Source of the DNA: Neolewinella agarilytica
GTDB taxonomy: Bacteria; Bacteroidota; Bacteroidia; Chitinophagales; Saprospiraceae
Assembly: GCF_900110645.1 (NCBI RefSeq)
Contig: NZ_FOFB01000002.1
Coordinates: forward strand, 124,001-188,000
DNA: 64,000 bases
Direction of reading: 5' to 3'
Of this stretch, positions 9,132-17,778 are shown piece after piece; the first letter of the stretch is position 1, and every line of letters begins with the position of its first letter. A program made the position numbers and the translations under genes. The notes below the pieces were generated by a model. That model ran no database searches and had not been told where the DNA came from. It was given only the letters and a program-made list of their open reading frames with translations.

Positions 9132-10274
9132 ATGCAGTTCACCCAACTCTTACATCAGCCTGCGGGGCTTCGACAGTTACGGCAAATGGCCGCTGCTGAT
9201 CGCTTGCCGCACGCTAATCTGTTGTTGAGCCCTCCCGGGGCGGGCGGCCTGGCCGCCGCGCTGGCGATTGCCACCCTGCTCTTGTGTGAAAACCGTAGCG
9301 GAGAGCAGGGGGACACGGCCTGTGGTAACTGCCGGGCCTGCCGGAAAACGGCGGGCTATGTACACCCGGACCTGCACTTCGCTTTCCCTACCGTTGGGGC
9401 GCGGATGACCAGCGATCCCTTCCTCCCGCAATGGCGCGAAGCGCTGAAAGAGACCCCATATCAGGAGGCTAATGACTGGCTGCAACGAATCGGAGCAGAA
9501 AACAAACAGGGCAATATTACCCGGGAGTCTTGTGCCAACATTGTGCGAAAGCTCAACCTGAAAATTTTTGAGGGGCGCTACAAAATCATGCTCATCTGGT
9601 TGCCGGAGTACCTCGGTAATGAAGGTAACCGCCTGTTGAAAATGATCGAAGAGCCACCGGAGAACACCATCTTCTTGCTGGTAGCCGAAAGGCTGGAGCT
9701 AATCCTCAATACCATCCTCAGTCGCTGTCAATTGACGAAGCTCGGCCCTCCTGCCGGAGCGGAGATTTCGGCTGCGCTGGAGGCACGGGGCATACCCGCT
9801 GACCGGGCGGGGGCTGCCGCCAGGCTGGCGGACGGCAATTTCAACCTGGCTACTGCCATGGCCGAAAACGAATCCGTTAGCCACGGGCCACGTTTTCTGA
9901 AGTGGATGCGACTCTGCTTTCAGGGTAGCGCCGCCGGTCTGACGGCCTGGACGGACGAGTTTGCGAAGCTCGGCCGAGAAAATCAAAAACACTTTCTGCG
10001 CTATGCGCTTCACTTCTGGCGTGAGTTTTTACTGCTCAGCGTCAATGGTGATGAAGATGGCAATATTCGCCTGCCGGCGGATGAGCTCAATAGTGCTAAA
10101 AAACTGCTGCCGTTGGTCAATCTTGATCAGTTGGCGGGCATCACCCATATCATCAGCGAATGCACCGAAAACGTGGAGCGAAACGCGAATCCAAAGATTC
10201 TGTTTCTCGACGCCGGCATCCGCATTCACCAAATACTCCGCCAACCGAGAGGCCAAAACCTCCGAACGGCGTAA
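9132..10274 (+). CDS. holB: DNA polymerase III delta' subunit
   Basis: A 380-aa clamp-loader subunit. It has the AAA+ fold with a degenerate Walker A (SPPGAGG, no Lys-Thr), normal for delta', which is a stator rather than an ATPase. The zinc module is CGNCRACRKTAGYVHPDLHF (about residues 62-82). KIMLIWLPEYLGNEGNRLLKMIEEPPENT is the conserved Walker B region, and SRCQ is the SRC sensor motif. The holB/PSP1 pairing with the next gene is common in Bacteroidota. Confidence 0.92.
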   Translation: MQFTQLLHQPAGLRQLRQMAAADRLPHANLLLSPPGAGGLAAALAIATLLLCENRSGEQGDTACGNCRACRKTAGYVHPDLHFAFPTVGARMTSDPFLPQWREALKETPYQEANDWLQRIGAENKQGNITRESCANIVRKLNLKIFEGRYKIMLIWLPEYLGNEGNRLLKMIEEPPENTIFLLVAERLELILNTILSRCQLTKLGPPAGAEISAALEARGIPADRAGAAARLADGNFNLATAMAENESVSHGPRFLKWMRLCFQGSAAGLTAWTDEFAKLGRENQKHFLRYALHFWREFLLLSVNGDEDGNIRLPADELNSAKKLLPLVNLDQLAGITHIISECTENVERNANPKILFLDAGIRIHQILRQPRGQNLRTA

Positions 10275-10332
10275 TCATAATGCGAGGCTTTGAGTGATCC
10301 GTCACTTACCCGCCCGCCAAAATTAACTACAC

Positions 10333-11823
10333 ATGGGATGCAAATCCTGCGGATCAGGAACCAACGAAGACGGCACGCCGAAAGGCTGCGGTAGCAAGGG
10401 CGCCTGTAATACAAGTTCCTGTAATCAACGGAGTACCTACGACTGGCTCTCCGACCTGGGGATCGACGATCCCTACGCTGCGAGTATCGTGGAGGTGAGC
10501 TTCAAAAACGGAGCTTCTAAAGACTTCTACTATGCTCCTTCGGAACTGGAGGTTTTTACGGGAGACAATGTAGCGGTAGAAACGAAGAATGGCTATAACG
10601 TAGGCCGGATTACCCTGAGTGGTGAGCTCGTTCGCCTGCAGATGAAAAAGAAAAAGGTGCGGGAAGAGAAGGTTACCGAGTCCATCATTCGGCGCGCCAA
10701 TACCCGTGATATGGAGCGACTGGCTGAAGTGCGTGACATGGAGCGTTCTACCCTGGTGAAGGCACGGGCCATTGCCCGCTCTAACCACTCTAAGATGAAG
10801 ATCACGGATGTGGAATTTCAGGGTGACGGTAAAAAAGCAACCATCTACTACACCTGTGATGAGCGGGTTGATTTTCGGGAGCTTGTCCGTCAGTTTTCCC
10901 ACCAGTTTCGGATCAAGATTGAGATGCGGCAGATTGGCCCTCGCCAGGAATCCGCCCGCCTGGGCGGTATTGGCAGTTGTGGCCGGGAGCTTTGCTGTTC
11001 TACCTGGCTGAGTGATTTTTCTTCGGTCAATACTGCGGCAGCCCGCTACCAGAACATTGCCATCAACCAGGCTAAGCTGTCCGGCCAGTGCGGCCGCCTG
11101 AAGTGTTGCCTCAACTACGAGTTGGATACTTATATGGAGGCGCTGGAAGTCTTTCCGAAGAAGGCGGACAAACTCCGTACCGAAGCCGGTCTGGCGATCC
11201 TGATCAAGACGGATATCTTCAAAGGAATCATGTACTACACCTACAAGGAAAACAGGGGCCTGCTGTACCCGATTCCCGTAGCTAAGGTGCACGAAATTCT
11301 GGCGATGAATAAAGCCGGGGATAAGCCCATTGACCTGCAAAGTAACCAGTTGGTGGTAGAAGAAAAGGACGATGTCTTCGGCTACGAGGACGTGACCGGA
11401 GCCATTGAACTACCCGCCGAGAAGCGGCGGAAGAAGCGGCGGAAGAAAAAGTCAGGGACTAACGCTAAGGGGCGCTCCTCTGGCTCCGGGCGGAAGCCCG
11501 CCTCCGGAGACAGCAGGGCAAAAACCGGAGAAGCCAAGACAAGCAACACTGGTGACAAGCCTGCCGCTGGCGGAGAGACGAAAGAAGGCTCCCGCAGCAG
11601 TAAGCGGCGGCGGGGCCGGTCGAATAACCGGAATAAGAAGAGAGGTGAAAATGCTTCTGCTGGCCCGAAGGCCAGTAGTGGGGGTGGGGATAAACCCGCC
11701 AATAAACCTTCTACTCCTAAACCCACCGGCGAAGGCGGGAAAGGTGGAAGTAGCAGTAGCGGACGTAAAAAGCGGACGCCCCGCCGGAAGAAGAGGGGAG
11801 GGGATGCTCCGAAGGGGGACTAG
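10333..11823 (+). CDS. PSP1 domain protein (RicT/YaaT-like) with basic tail
   Basis: A 496-aa cytoplasmic protein. The Cys-rich start (CKSCGSG...CGSKGACNTSSC) is followed by a PSP1 domain from about residue 45 to 290 with the conserved ARLGGIGSCGRELCCSTWL and GQCGRLKCCLNYE cysteine motifs. In Bacillus, RicT works with RicA and RicF in an iron-sulphur-bound complex that affects RNA cleavage; the role in Bacteroidota is not settled. The last 130 residues or so are a disordered Lys/Arg/Gly/Ser-rich tail, suggestive of nucleic-acid binding. It follows holB by 58 bases. gldH, often next in Flavobacteriia, is absent. Confidence 0.88.
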   Translation: MGCKSCGSGTNEDGTPKGCGSKGACNTSSCNQRSTYDWLSDLGIDDPYAASIVEVSFKNGASKDFYYAPSELEVFTGDNVAVETKNGYNVGRITLSGELVRLQMKKKKVREEKVTESIIRRANTRDMERLAEVRDMERSTLVKARAIARSNHSKMKITDVEFQGDGKKATIYYTCDERVDFRELVRQFSHQFRIKIEMRQIGPRQESARLGGIGSCGRELCCSTWLSDFSSVNTAAARYQNIAINQAKLSGQCGRLKCCLNYELDTYMEALEVFPKKADKLRTEAGLAILIKTDIFKGIMYYTYKENRGLLYPIPVAKVHEILAMNKAGDKPIDLQSNQLVVEEKDDVFGYEDVTGAIELPAEKRRKKRRKKKSGTNAKGRSSGSGRKPASGDSRAKTGEAKTSNTGDKPAAGGETKEGSRSSKRRRGRSNNRNKKRGENASAGPKASSGGGDKPANKPSTPKPTGEGGKGGSSSSGRKKRTPRRKKRGGDAPKGD

Positions 11824-11872
11824 GGGTAGGGGCTTCAACCTGGGTTTTGTCTCTTTGGCTACCTCTCCCCAA

Positions 11873-11914
11873 CCCCTCTCCGGCACGTCTCGCCAATGGC
11901 TCGACGGAGAGGGG
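11873..11914. terminator. Hairpin between convergent genes
   Basis: CCCCTCTCCG and CGGAGAGGGG form a perfect 10-bp stem around a 22-base loop, 50 bases after the PSP1 stop and before the end of the convergent gene. There is no T-tract, so termination is inferred from position. Confidence 0.5.
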
Positions 11915-11991
11915 CCAGATGTAAACGCTACGCGTTTTGTGACCATGAATTATACTGGTGGTGGCAAGCCCCCGGTGGAATTGGCTCTTTA

Positions 11992-12717
11992 TCAGAGGTC
12001 CATATTGGCGACTCTCCAGTATATTTCTAGCTCATCTAAAGTGAGCTGGTCGTCCGGTAAGTATTGGACTATCAAATTTCCTTGCTTTGCCCCTTCTTCA
12101 ATAAGGTAGGCTTCTATTTTTTCTGCTTCGCTTTCCGGTAATTCCCCCGTGTAACGAAACTGAAGCTCTATTCTAAAACTGGGATTGCGGTCTAGCAGGT
12201 ATATTATTTCTTGAAGAGTGTGCTCCTCTTCAGGATGAAACTCCCCCTCTGTGCTAAAATCTAATGGGCCTAAAGGCTGGTAGCTGGTGAACTTGCAGTC
12301 AAGTTCTTTGTAGCTGGTTAAACCGCCCTTCTCTATTAAAAGGGAACGGGTTACCTCCTTATAAAAAGGCTTGCCTAGCGATTTGTCTTTAGGTCGGTAG
12401 ATGGTTGTGTATTCGGCGGGGTAAGTTCTGTAACACAGAACTTGGCAATCATTAGGGTCGGGACTCTCACATCCATCATACCTTGTTGATTCCCATTGAC
12501 TTATCTCGGGTTTTGTTACTACTCTTTTAAGTTTATGTGGATACAAGGCTGCTTCTTCTTCCGAATAAGTGAGGTATTCTTCGACTTCAGTCTCATACAC
12601 ATCCAGGGTTACTGTACGGACGTAGCACTTATTGGGATCAGGCTTGCGCGGTGAGCTTTGACCCGTAAGTAAAATTGGAAAACAGCTTGCCAGGAGTAAA
12701 AAAAACGATCTTGTCAT
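11992..12717 (-). CDS. Exported protein, OmpA-like C-terminus possible
   Basis: About 241 aa with a signal peptide (MTRSFFLLLASCFPILLTGQS). The ATG at 12717 is preferred over the one 13 codons upstream because it puts the hydrophobic run at the N-terminus. Four Cys residues (CYVRT, GCESPDP, CQVLC) suggest disulphides. The last 90 residues (NPSFRIELQF..., SEAEKIEAYLIEEGAKQGNL) vaguely resemble an OmpA peptidoglycan-binding fold, but the key Asp/Arg residues are not clear. Not otherwise recognised; it lies alone just left of the biosynthetic island. Confidence 0.7.
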   Translation of the reverse strand: MTRSFFLLLASCFPILLTGQSSPRKPDPNKCYVRTVTLDVYETEVEEYLTYSEEEAALYPHKLKRVVTKPEISQWESTRYDGCESPDPNDCQVLCYRTYPAEYTTIYRPKDKSLGKPFYKEVTRSLLIEKGGLTSYKELDCKFTSYQPLGPLDFSTEGEFHPEEEHTLQEIIYLLDRNPSFRIELQFRYTGELPESEAEKIEAYLIEEGAKQGNLIVQYLPDDQLTLDELEIYWRVANMDL

Positions 12718-12802
12718 CTTAATAAGGAGTTGTCTTGGTGTATCAATCAACTGCAAGTTAATCGATTATCGTTGCTGAGCATTGCTCCTCTAAAGACTTT
12801 TC

Positions 12803-12821
12803 TTGCACCTGCGTCCGCGCC
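12803..12821 (+). repeat. Dispersed 19-bp repeat, copy 3 (left edge of island)
   Basis: Exact consensus TTGCACCTGCGTCCGCGCC. It lies between the start of the exported-protein gene and the end of the arginase-like gene, antisense to both. The next copy is at 40441, beyond the island. Confidence 0.65.
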
Positions 12822-12866
12822 TGATCGCTTTTGGAGTGAAGAAGCGCTCTGCTCTACAGGTATAGG

Positions 12867-14108
12867 TTACATCTTAATCCCATTAATCAACCGAAGCAGC
12901 GTACTGACGGCTACCTGAATGGTCTGGTCGTCCCGGTCGCGATCGGGGTTGACCTCCATCAGGTCTGCGCCAACGACGTTGACCCGGTCCAGTACGGTGG
13001 CCAGTAAGTCCAGTCCGGTTCGATAGCCCGGGCCATCGATGACCGGCGTTGCGGTGCCGGGGGCTACGGTGGGGTCGAAGAAGTCGATGTCAAAAGTCAG
13101 ATAGGTCGGTAGGTCCGGGTCGAGCTGTTGAACACTATTACTTTGCAGGAAGTCCGGAATTTCGTGGGCATAGACGATTTTGCAGCGAGCATCTTTCGGT
13201 GGTGTCATGGTGAACGGACCTCGAATACCAAATTGCCAGACCTTGGCGATTTTAGTAGACTTTAGGGCATTGCTCAGGAAATTACCGTGATGATGGGGGG
13301 CCTTGCCGCTGCCTGCGTAAAGTTCGGCTACCCGATTGACGTAAGTGTCGGTGTGAGCATCAAACTGGATGATCTGGATGGCTTCATGTTGCCGGGCAAC
13401 GCCGGCAATGGCGGGAAAAGTTAAGCTGTGGTCTCCGCCGAGCATAATGGGGACGTTGCCTTTTCCATTTATTTCTTCCGTAAGCCGTTCAACTTTGGCG
13501 TAAACGGAGGAGGGATATTCGTTGGGTTGTAAGACCAGGTCTCCGCCATCGGTTAATCTGTTACTTGCCAGCCATTCGCGCAGAGAAGTAAAAAAACTAT
13601 TGTCTGCACCAAAGCCCCGAAAGTCAAGTTGGTGATTTCGAGCATGTAGTGAAGAGAGATATGATTGGGTAAACCAACGAATTTTTGCGGGAAATTTAGC
13701 ACAAGCTCCATCCAGTTTATTGCCACTTCCAAAGGGGACGCCCAGTAAAACAAGACGACGATTCTGCAGATCTTCAGGAGCGGAGTCGTGGTAAGCAGGA
13801 ATACCCATTAAGGTTTTATTCGGCAACCGCCGGTGATAGGTCTCATCATCACCCGTTGCTACGATCACTCCTCCTTTACGTAATCGATTAAGCATTGTCT
13901 GCACCTCTTTTGAAGGAAATGAGGTTGATGTACGGTCAAGTAACTCTTCAATTGTTGTAGGTTCTTTTAGGTGAGTTAACAACTGATAAGCTAGCCGGGG
14001 CAAAACGAACTTGCGGCCATTCAGCTCATGGGTTATTTCATAGTTCTCTCCACGAGGAATAACGTTAAGGCAGCGAGCAGTGCGGTAGTGCAGGGAGTCT
14101 AGTGACAT
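12867..14108 (-). CDS. Arginase-fold enzyme with N-terminal PqqD-like domain (putative peptide arginase)
   Basis: A 413-aa two-domain protein. Residues 1-90 look like a PqqD-type RiPP recognition element: a beta start (ITHELNGRKFVLPRLAYQLLTHL), then helices (TTIEELLDRT...LNRLRKGGVIVATGD). Residues 115-413 form an arginase/agmatinase domain with all manganese ligands: His227 in GGDHS, Asp250/His252/Asp254 in FDAHTD, Asp340/Asp342 in FDIDFFDP, and LMEVNP near the end. Known RiPP arginases such as OspR turn peptidyl arginine into ornithine. The added recognition domain and the nearby precursors argue that this one also acts on a peptide. It is transcribed away from the sigma-factor operon. A free-arginine or agmatine hydrolase remains possible. 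Confidence 0.82.
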   Translation of the reverse strand: MSLDSLHYRTARCLNVIPRGENYEITHELNGRKFVLPRLAYQLLTHLKEPTTIEELLDRTSTSFPSKEVQTMLNRLRKGGVIVATGDDETYHRRLPNKTLMGIPAYHDSAPEDLQNRRLVLLGVPFGSGNKLDGACAKFPAKIRWFTQSYLSSLHARNHQLDFRGFGADNSFFTSLREWLASNRLTDGGDLVLQPNEYPSSVYAKVERLTEEINGKGNVPIMLGGDHSLTFPAIAGVARQHEAIQIIQFDAHTDTYVNRVAELYAGSGKAPHHHGNFLSNALKSTKIAKVWQFGIRGPFTMTPPKDARCKIVYAHEIPDFLQSNSVQQLDPDLPTYLTFDIDFFDPTVAPGTATPVIDGPGYRTGLDLLATVLDRVNVVGADLMEVNPDRDRDDQTIQVAVSTLLRLINGIKM

Positions 14109-14329
14109 CTAATAGTTGATTTGTTGATGTCTCAAATTTAGGGGGTGCTAATTGAATGATTAGGCTGTTTTTGGCGTGTTGTTTAATTCTTAAGTTGTTG
14201 TTATATAGTGTTTTGTGAAAACTTTGCTAAATTTTTAATTGATATATAGAGGGCTTGATTGTTGACTGTTCGTCCTCACAGAAGGCAATTTCCCGGCTCA
14301 TCTTTGTTGTGTCACCAATCAAAACGAAA

Positions 14330-14803
14330 ATGTCAAGAATTCTACCTTTTAATGATATCCATCGACCAATAGGCAAATTTGTGAACATCGAATTTGGCAA
14401 CCCTAAGCGACGTGATTGCGAAGGTATGGGGATTTGTAATGTTGAATTAGCGGGTACGATGAATACCTTAAGAGCGCATCGGTGTAAAGCTTGTACTGTA
14501 CAGGCTTTTTTGTCTTACACGCCAAGAAATGGCAAAGTGCAGCTGGAGTTTCGGCGGAGAGATATAAGGACTTGTACTTACAACAAACAATTTAAAAATG
14601 GTCTTTTTCGGATTGAAGAAGATGTCGCTTTCCCAGAAGAGTTGATTCAGGCCTGTGGCTTGCCCGCAGAGTCAAGCATAAAGCAAGGCCTTTATCCTAT
14701 CGAGGAGAAAGGTGGCCGCCTGCGGTTTATGCTTTCTTTGGGCCTCTCCGCAAAAATGTCCTTTTCGGGCATTACCGACAGTCGAATTCCTACTACCTTT
14801 TAA
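14330..14803 (+). CDS. Cys-motif protein of unknown function
   Basis: A 157-aa protein I do not recognise. The ATG at 14330 (MSRILPFNDIHRPIGKF) is chosen because the upstream extension looks non-coding. The middle carries C-x5-C (DCEGMGIC) and C-x2-C (RCKACT) about 25 residues apart, which could bind a metal; the rest is mixed alpha/beta with no signal peptide or membrane segment. It begins the plus-strand operon and lies 12 bases before the ECF sigma factor gene, so a role in controlling that sigma factor is possible but unproven. Confidence 0.72.
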   Translation: MSRILPFNDIHRPIGKFVNIEFGNPKRRDCEGMGICNVELAGTMNTLRAHRCKACTVQAFLSYTPRNGKVQLEFRRRDIRTCTYNKQFKNGLFRIEEDVAFPEELIQACGLPAESSIKQGLYPIEEKGGRLRFMLSLGLSAKMSFSGITDSRIPTTF

Positions 14804-14815
14804 ATCATTGCCACT

Positions 14816-15415
14816 ATGTCCACTTATCAGACAAATAAAAATGGAGCTAACTATCGAAACGATATGATTAAGCTGGATTTTCCTGAGCTCGTCAGTAAGT
14901 ATGACTCCCAGGTTTCGGCTATTTTGAATCGATATACTTCTTGCTCGATCACCCTAGACGAAATCAAGCAAAAGGCCTTTATAAAGGCTTATGAAAAACG
15001 ATCTCATTATCGGGGAGAGGCGAGTTTTGGGACCTGGCTGTTTACGATTGTTCGTACGGTGGCTCTTGACTACTTAAGTCGTCAGAAGCGCCGTGAGGAA
15101 AACCGCCAACGCTACGGTAAAACCTTACCCAGAAGCGGTTCTCTTGATCAGAAAATGAATCAACTGGACGCCGCCTCAATACGCGACGCGGTTCGTGCTT
15201 TACCGAAGGCTGATGCAATACTACTTGACTTGCATTATTTCCAGCAAAGAGATATCCGTGAAATTGCGATCTTCCTGGACTGTACTCCCAGTCACATCAG
15301 GACCAAGCTCTCTCGTGCCCGAGCCCGTGCTAAAACGAGCCTTCAAAAATACTTCGGTCAAGAATTAAACGACCTCTGTCCTGGCTGGTGCCAGAAAGAC
15401 ATGCCGCAGGCTTAA
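14816..15415 (+). CDS. ECF-type RNA polymerase sigma factor
   Basis: A 199-aa sigma-70 family protein. Region 2 is visible as ITLDEIKQKAFIKAYEKRSHYRGEASFGTWLFTIVRTVALDYLSRQKRR (about residues 46-95), and region 4 as a helix-turn-helix with DIREIAIFLDCTPSHIRTKLSRARARAKTSL (about 148-178). No anti-sigma gene with a membrane segment is next to it; the preceding Cys-motif protein is the only candidate partner. Its place at the head of the plus-strand biosynthetic genes suggests it controls the island. Confidence 0.9.
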   Translation: MSTYQTNKNGANYRNDMIKLDFPELVSKYDSQVSAILNRYTSCSITLDEIKQKAFIKAYEKRSHYRGEASFGTWLFTIVRTVALDYLSRQKRREENRQRYGKTLPRSGSLDQKMNQLDAASIRDAVRALPKADAILLDLHYFQQRDIREIAIFLDCTPSHIRTKLSRARARAKTSLQKYFGQELNDLCPGWCQKDMPQA

Positions 15416-15454
15416 TGGTCTTGATCTACTTTTAAAAGTTTAAAATTTCATCCA

Positions 15455-16231
15455 ATGAAATATCCTTATTCCTATATCGGAAATATTCGCTCTTTTTTCA
15501 CCCTGTCGATTTGCCTGAGCTTTTTCACTTGCTCCTTAGCGCAACCGGCTAATGTGAACGACAGTGAAGAGACCTCTGTGTCTATTGAATGGGACGTCCA
15601 TAACCCCTATTATCAGATTATGGCAGAGAATGTGGGCAAGCTAGATTCATTTATAGCGTATGAAGACCTCCAGCAATTAATCGGTACATTAGAGCGAGTA
15701 GCTCGGGTAGAGCAGGATGAAGCACTTCCTCAGTATTATCTGGCATTTTCTCTTTCGACCATGTCTTTCAAAGAAGATGACCTGGACAATATTGATAAAT
15801 GGTGTGATCGAAGTGAACTCGCTTTATATAAGGCGGAACAAATCGGCGGAATCGATGAAGAAGAAATATTGGTCATTCGTGCATTAATACAATATGGTCG
15901 TCTCAGAGTAGACTTTATGGGAAGGGGAATGGAGGCGAGTGCACAAGCAGAACGCTACTTGAGTAAGGGCTACAAGATGAACCCTGATAACCCTCGGATT
16001 TTAGCGGTACTTGGTCAACATTACCTCAATATTCCTCCACAGGTGGGGGGGAGTCGTGAAAAATCCTGCCAATTCCTTTCCTTGTCGAAGGAGGCCTTTG
16101 TAAAGGAAAAGCAGAGCTTCCCGGAAGGGATCTTTCCTATTGTTCCCCATTGGGGTGAGTTTGATGTGAATTATTTAGTCAACAAGTACTGCCGTTCAAA
16201 GCGAACCGAAGCTAAAACGAAGACCCCATGA
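15455..16231 (+). CDS. Exported TPR-like protein, paralogue of the 34324-35052 gene
   Basis: A 258-aa protein with a signal peptide (SFFTLSICLSFFTCSLAQP). The body is alpha-helical and TPR-like: LQQLIGTLERVARVEQDEALPQYYLAFSLS, a central helix pair, then YLSKGYKMNPDNPRILAVLGQHYLNIPPQVGGS. The same order of motifs (single helical repeats, NPRAYLLTTRHVMNTP..FGGG, then SPSWGQ versus VPHWGEF) appears in the exported protein at 34324-35052, so they are paralogues, one in each arm of the cluster. Function unknown; a periplasmic role in product handling is a guess. Its stop overlaps the thioesterase start by ATGA. Confidence 0.78.
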   Translation: MKYPYSYIGNIRSFFTLSICLSFFTCSLAQPANVNDSEETSVSIEWDVHNPYYQIMAENVGKLDSFIAYEDLQQLIGTLERVARVEQDEALPQYYLAFSLSTMSFKEDDLDNIDKWCDRSELALYKAEQIGGIDEEEILVIRALIQYGRLRVDFMGRGMEASAQAERYLSKGYKMNPDNPRILAVLGQHYLNIPPQVGGSREKSCQFLSLSKEAFVKEKQSFPEGIFPIVPHWGEFDVNYLVNKYCRSKRTEAKTKTP

Positions 16232-16701
16232 TGCGCGTAGTTCCTCAAAGCTCAGTTACGAGTCCAGCCCCTTCAGCGGGAAAAATCTACCACGAAACAA
16301 TTCTTTCCGTTCGGTTTTGCGAGGTAGATAGCTATCAAATTGTTTGGCATGGTAACTATGTCAACTACCTGGAAGTAGGTCGTGAGGCCTTTGGAAAGAA
16401 ATTCGGGATCAGTTATCAAAGCCTTATAGACAGGGGACTAAGAGCTCCTATTATTCACGTTGAGATGAACTACCGCCGTTCACTGAAATATGGAGATAGG
16501 TTTCTTGTACTTACGGAATATGTTGAAAAGCCTCAGGCTAAGATTTGCTTTAGCTATAAGCTTACTTCTCTTGATGGGAAAATCATTTATTGTCGGGGTA
16601 AAACGGAGCAAGCCTTACAAGATATTGATACTGGCCGGACGCTACCCAGCCTTCCGGACTGGCACGCAGGTTGGCTGGCCCAGGCAAAGTCAATGATATG
16701 A
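16228..16701 (+). CDS. Hotdog-fold acyl thioesterase (4-hydroxybenzoyl-CoA thioesterase type)
   Basis: A 157-aa single hotdog domain. The pattern LSVRFCEVDSYQIVWHGNYVNYLEVGREAF is the 4HBT/YbgC-type motif, with the Asp-containing turn and active-site helix. Such enzymes hydrolyse acyl-CoA or acyl-ACP; here the expected substrate is the polyketide or aryl acyl thioester, for release or editing. It overlaps the TPR gene upstream and the ketosynthase downstream by ATGA, so translation is coupled. Similar thioesterases occur in flexirubin and aryl polyene clusters. Confidence 0.85.
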   Translation: MMRVVPQSSVTSPAPSAGKIYHETILSVRFCEVDSYQIVWHGNYVNYLEVGREAFGKKFGISYQSLIDRGLRAPIIHVEMNYRRSLKYGDRFLVLTEYVEKPQAKICFSYKLTSLDGKIIYCRGKTEQALQDIDTGRTLPSLPDWHAGWLAQAKSMI

Positions 16702-17768
16702 AAAAGGCAGCTGTCATAACTGGTCATGGACTGGTAAGTTCTTTCGGGGACTCAACGGAGGCAAACTGGCAGTCCCTTTTAGCAGGGTATATCGGCTTAC
16801 GAAAAGAAAAAGTAGCCGGTGGATATGCCTGCCCCGTTGGGCGAATTTTTCAGGAAGGAATCTTTTCGGATCCGGAGTTTGTGGACCTTACAAGGAGTAC
16901 GCTTAAAAGCCCTCCGATGGGGTGGGATTGGACTCGTTCTGCTACCAGCTGGATACTTTGTTCTGCAAAAGGGAACATCACAGGGTTAGGTCATAAAGGT
17001 GCTTACAGCCTGGCAGACAGTGCTAAAAGCATTGCTGATGATTTGAAGCTGATAAATACCCCCACCTGTATCAGTACTGCTTGTACGAGTAGCCTTGCAG
17101 GTATTGTACTGGCAGTACGGATGATGAAGTCGGGTCAGTATACGCATGTTGCCGTAACGGGTTGTGATCTTGCATCAGATTTTGTTCTCAATGGGTTTAA
17201 TCGAATCAATGCAGTCTCTCCTGAAATTTGCCGGCCATATGATGCGGACCGTAAGGGTATAAATCTGGCGACAGCTGCAGCGACCATTTTTTTAGAATGG
17301 CGATCACCAAAACCTGGTGAGATTTACCTGACCGGAGAGGCGACTTCTAATGATGGCTTTCATATTTCCCGGCCTAAACCTGATGGTGCTGGTTTGAGTG
17401 ACTGTATCCGCCGTAGCTGCGGAACGGAGATTCCTGATTTTATTTGTGGGCATGGTACGGCTACCTTACTCAATGATAATATGGAGAGTGAGGCCATTGC
17501 TCGTAGTGGAATGGCTACTATTCCTTTATTTAGCATAAAGGGGCAAATAGGACATACCCTTGGCGCTTGTGGAGTATTGGAAACAGTTGTTACGGCCAAA
17601 TGCCTGCAAGAAGACACGATTCTTTCTTCTTGCGGTTTTAAGAAGCCTGGCACCAGTGCAATCATTAACGTTTCCCGTAAGGTGCAAAAACGCCCCTTAC
17701 GTTCAGCTCTTAACCTCTCCGTTGGCTTCGGTGGGGGGAATGCGGCCATCCATCTTACCAAAGCATAA
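16698..17768 (+). CDS. Beta-ketoacyl-ACP synthase (KAS II/aryl-polyene type)
   Basis: A 356-aa condensing enzyme. The Cys-His-His triad is intact: Cys129 in STACTSS, His252 in GHGTATLLND and His286 in KGQIGHTLGA, with a C-terminal GFGGGNAA. It should elongate acyl-ACP chains in the type II pathway. It is shorter than typical FabF because part of the N-terminal region is reduced. The ATG at 16698 overlaps the thioesterase stop, and MKKAAVITGHG is the usual N-terminus of this fold. Confidence 0.9.
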   Translation: MKKAAVITGHGLVSSFGDSTEANWQSLLAGYIGLRKEKVAGGYACPVGRIFQEGIFSDPEFVDLTRSTLKSPPMGWDWTRSATSWILCSAKGNITGLGHKGAYSLADSAKSIADDLKLINTPTCISTACTSSLAGIVLAVRMMKSGQYTHVAVTGCDLASDFVLNGFNRINAVSPEICRPYDADRKGINLATAAATIFLEWRSPKPGEIYLTGEATSNDGFHISRPKPDGAGLSDCIRRSCGTEIPDFICGHGTATLLNDNMESEAIARSGMATIPLFSIKGQIGHTLGACGVLETVVTAKCLQEDTILSSCGFKKPGTSAIINVSRKVQKRPLRSALNLSVGFGGGNAAIHLTKA

Positions 17769-17778
17769 AGCAGAACCG

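Noticed and set aside
10354-11340. 328-aa minus-strand frame
   Set aside because: Antisense to the PSP1 gene with its conserved Cys motifs.
12730-12918. 62-aa plus-strand frame at the left island edge
   Set aside because: It contains repeat copy 3 and runs antisense into the end of the arginase-like gene.
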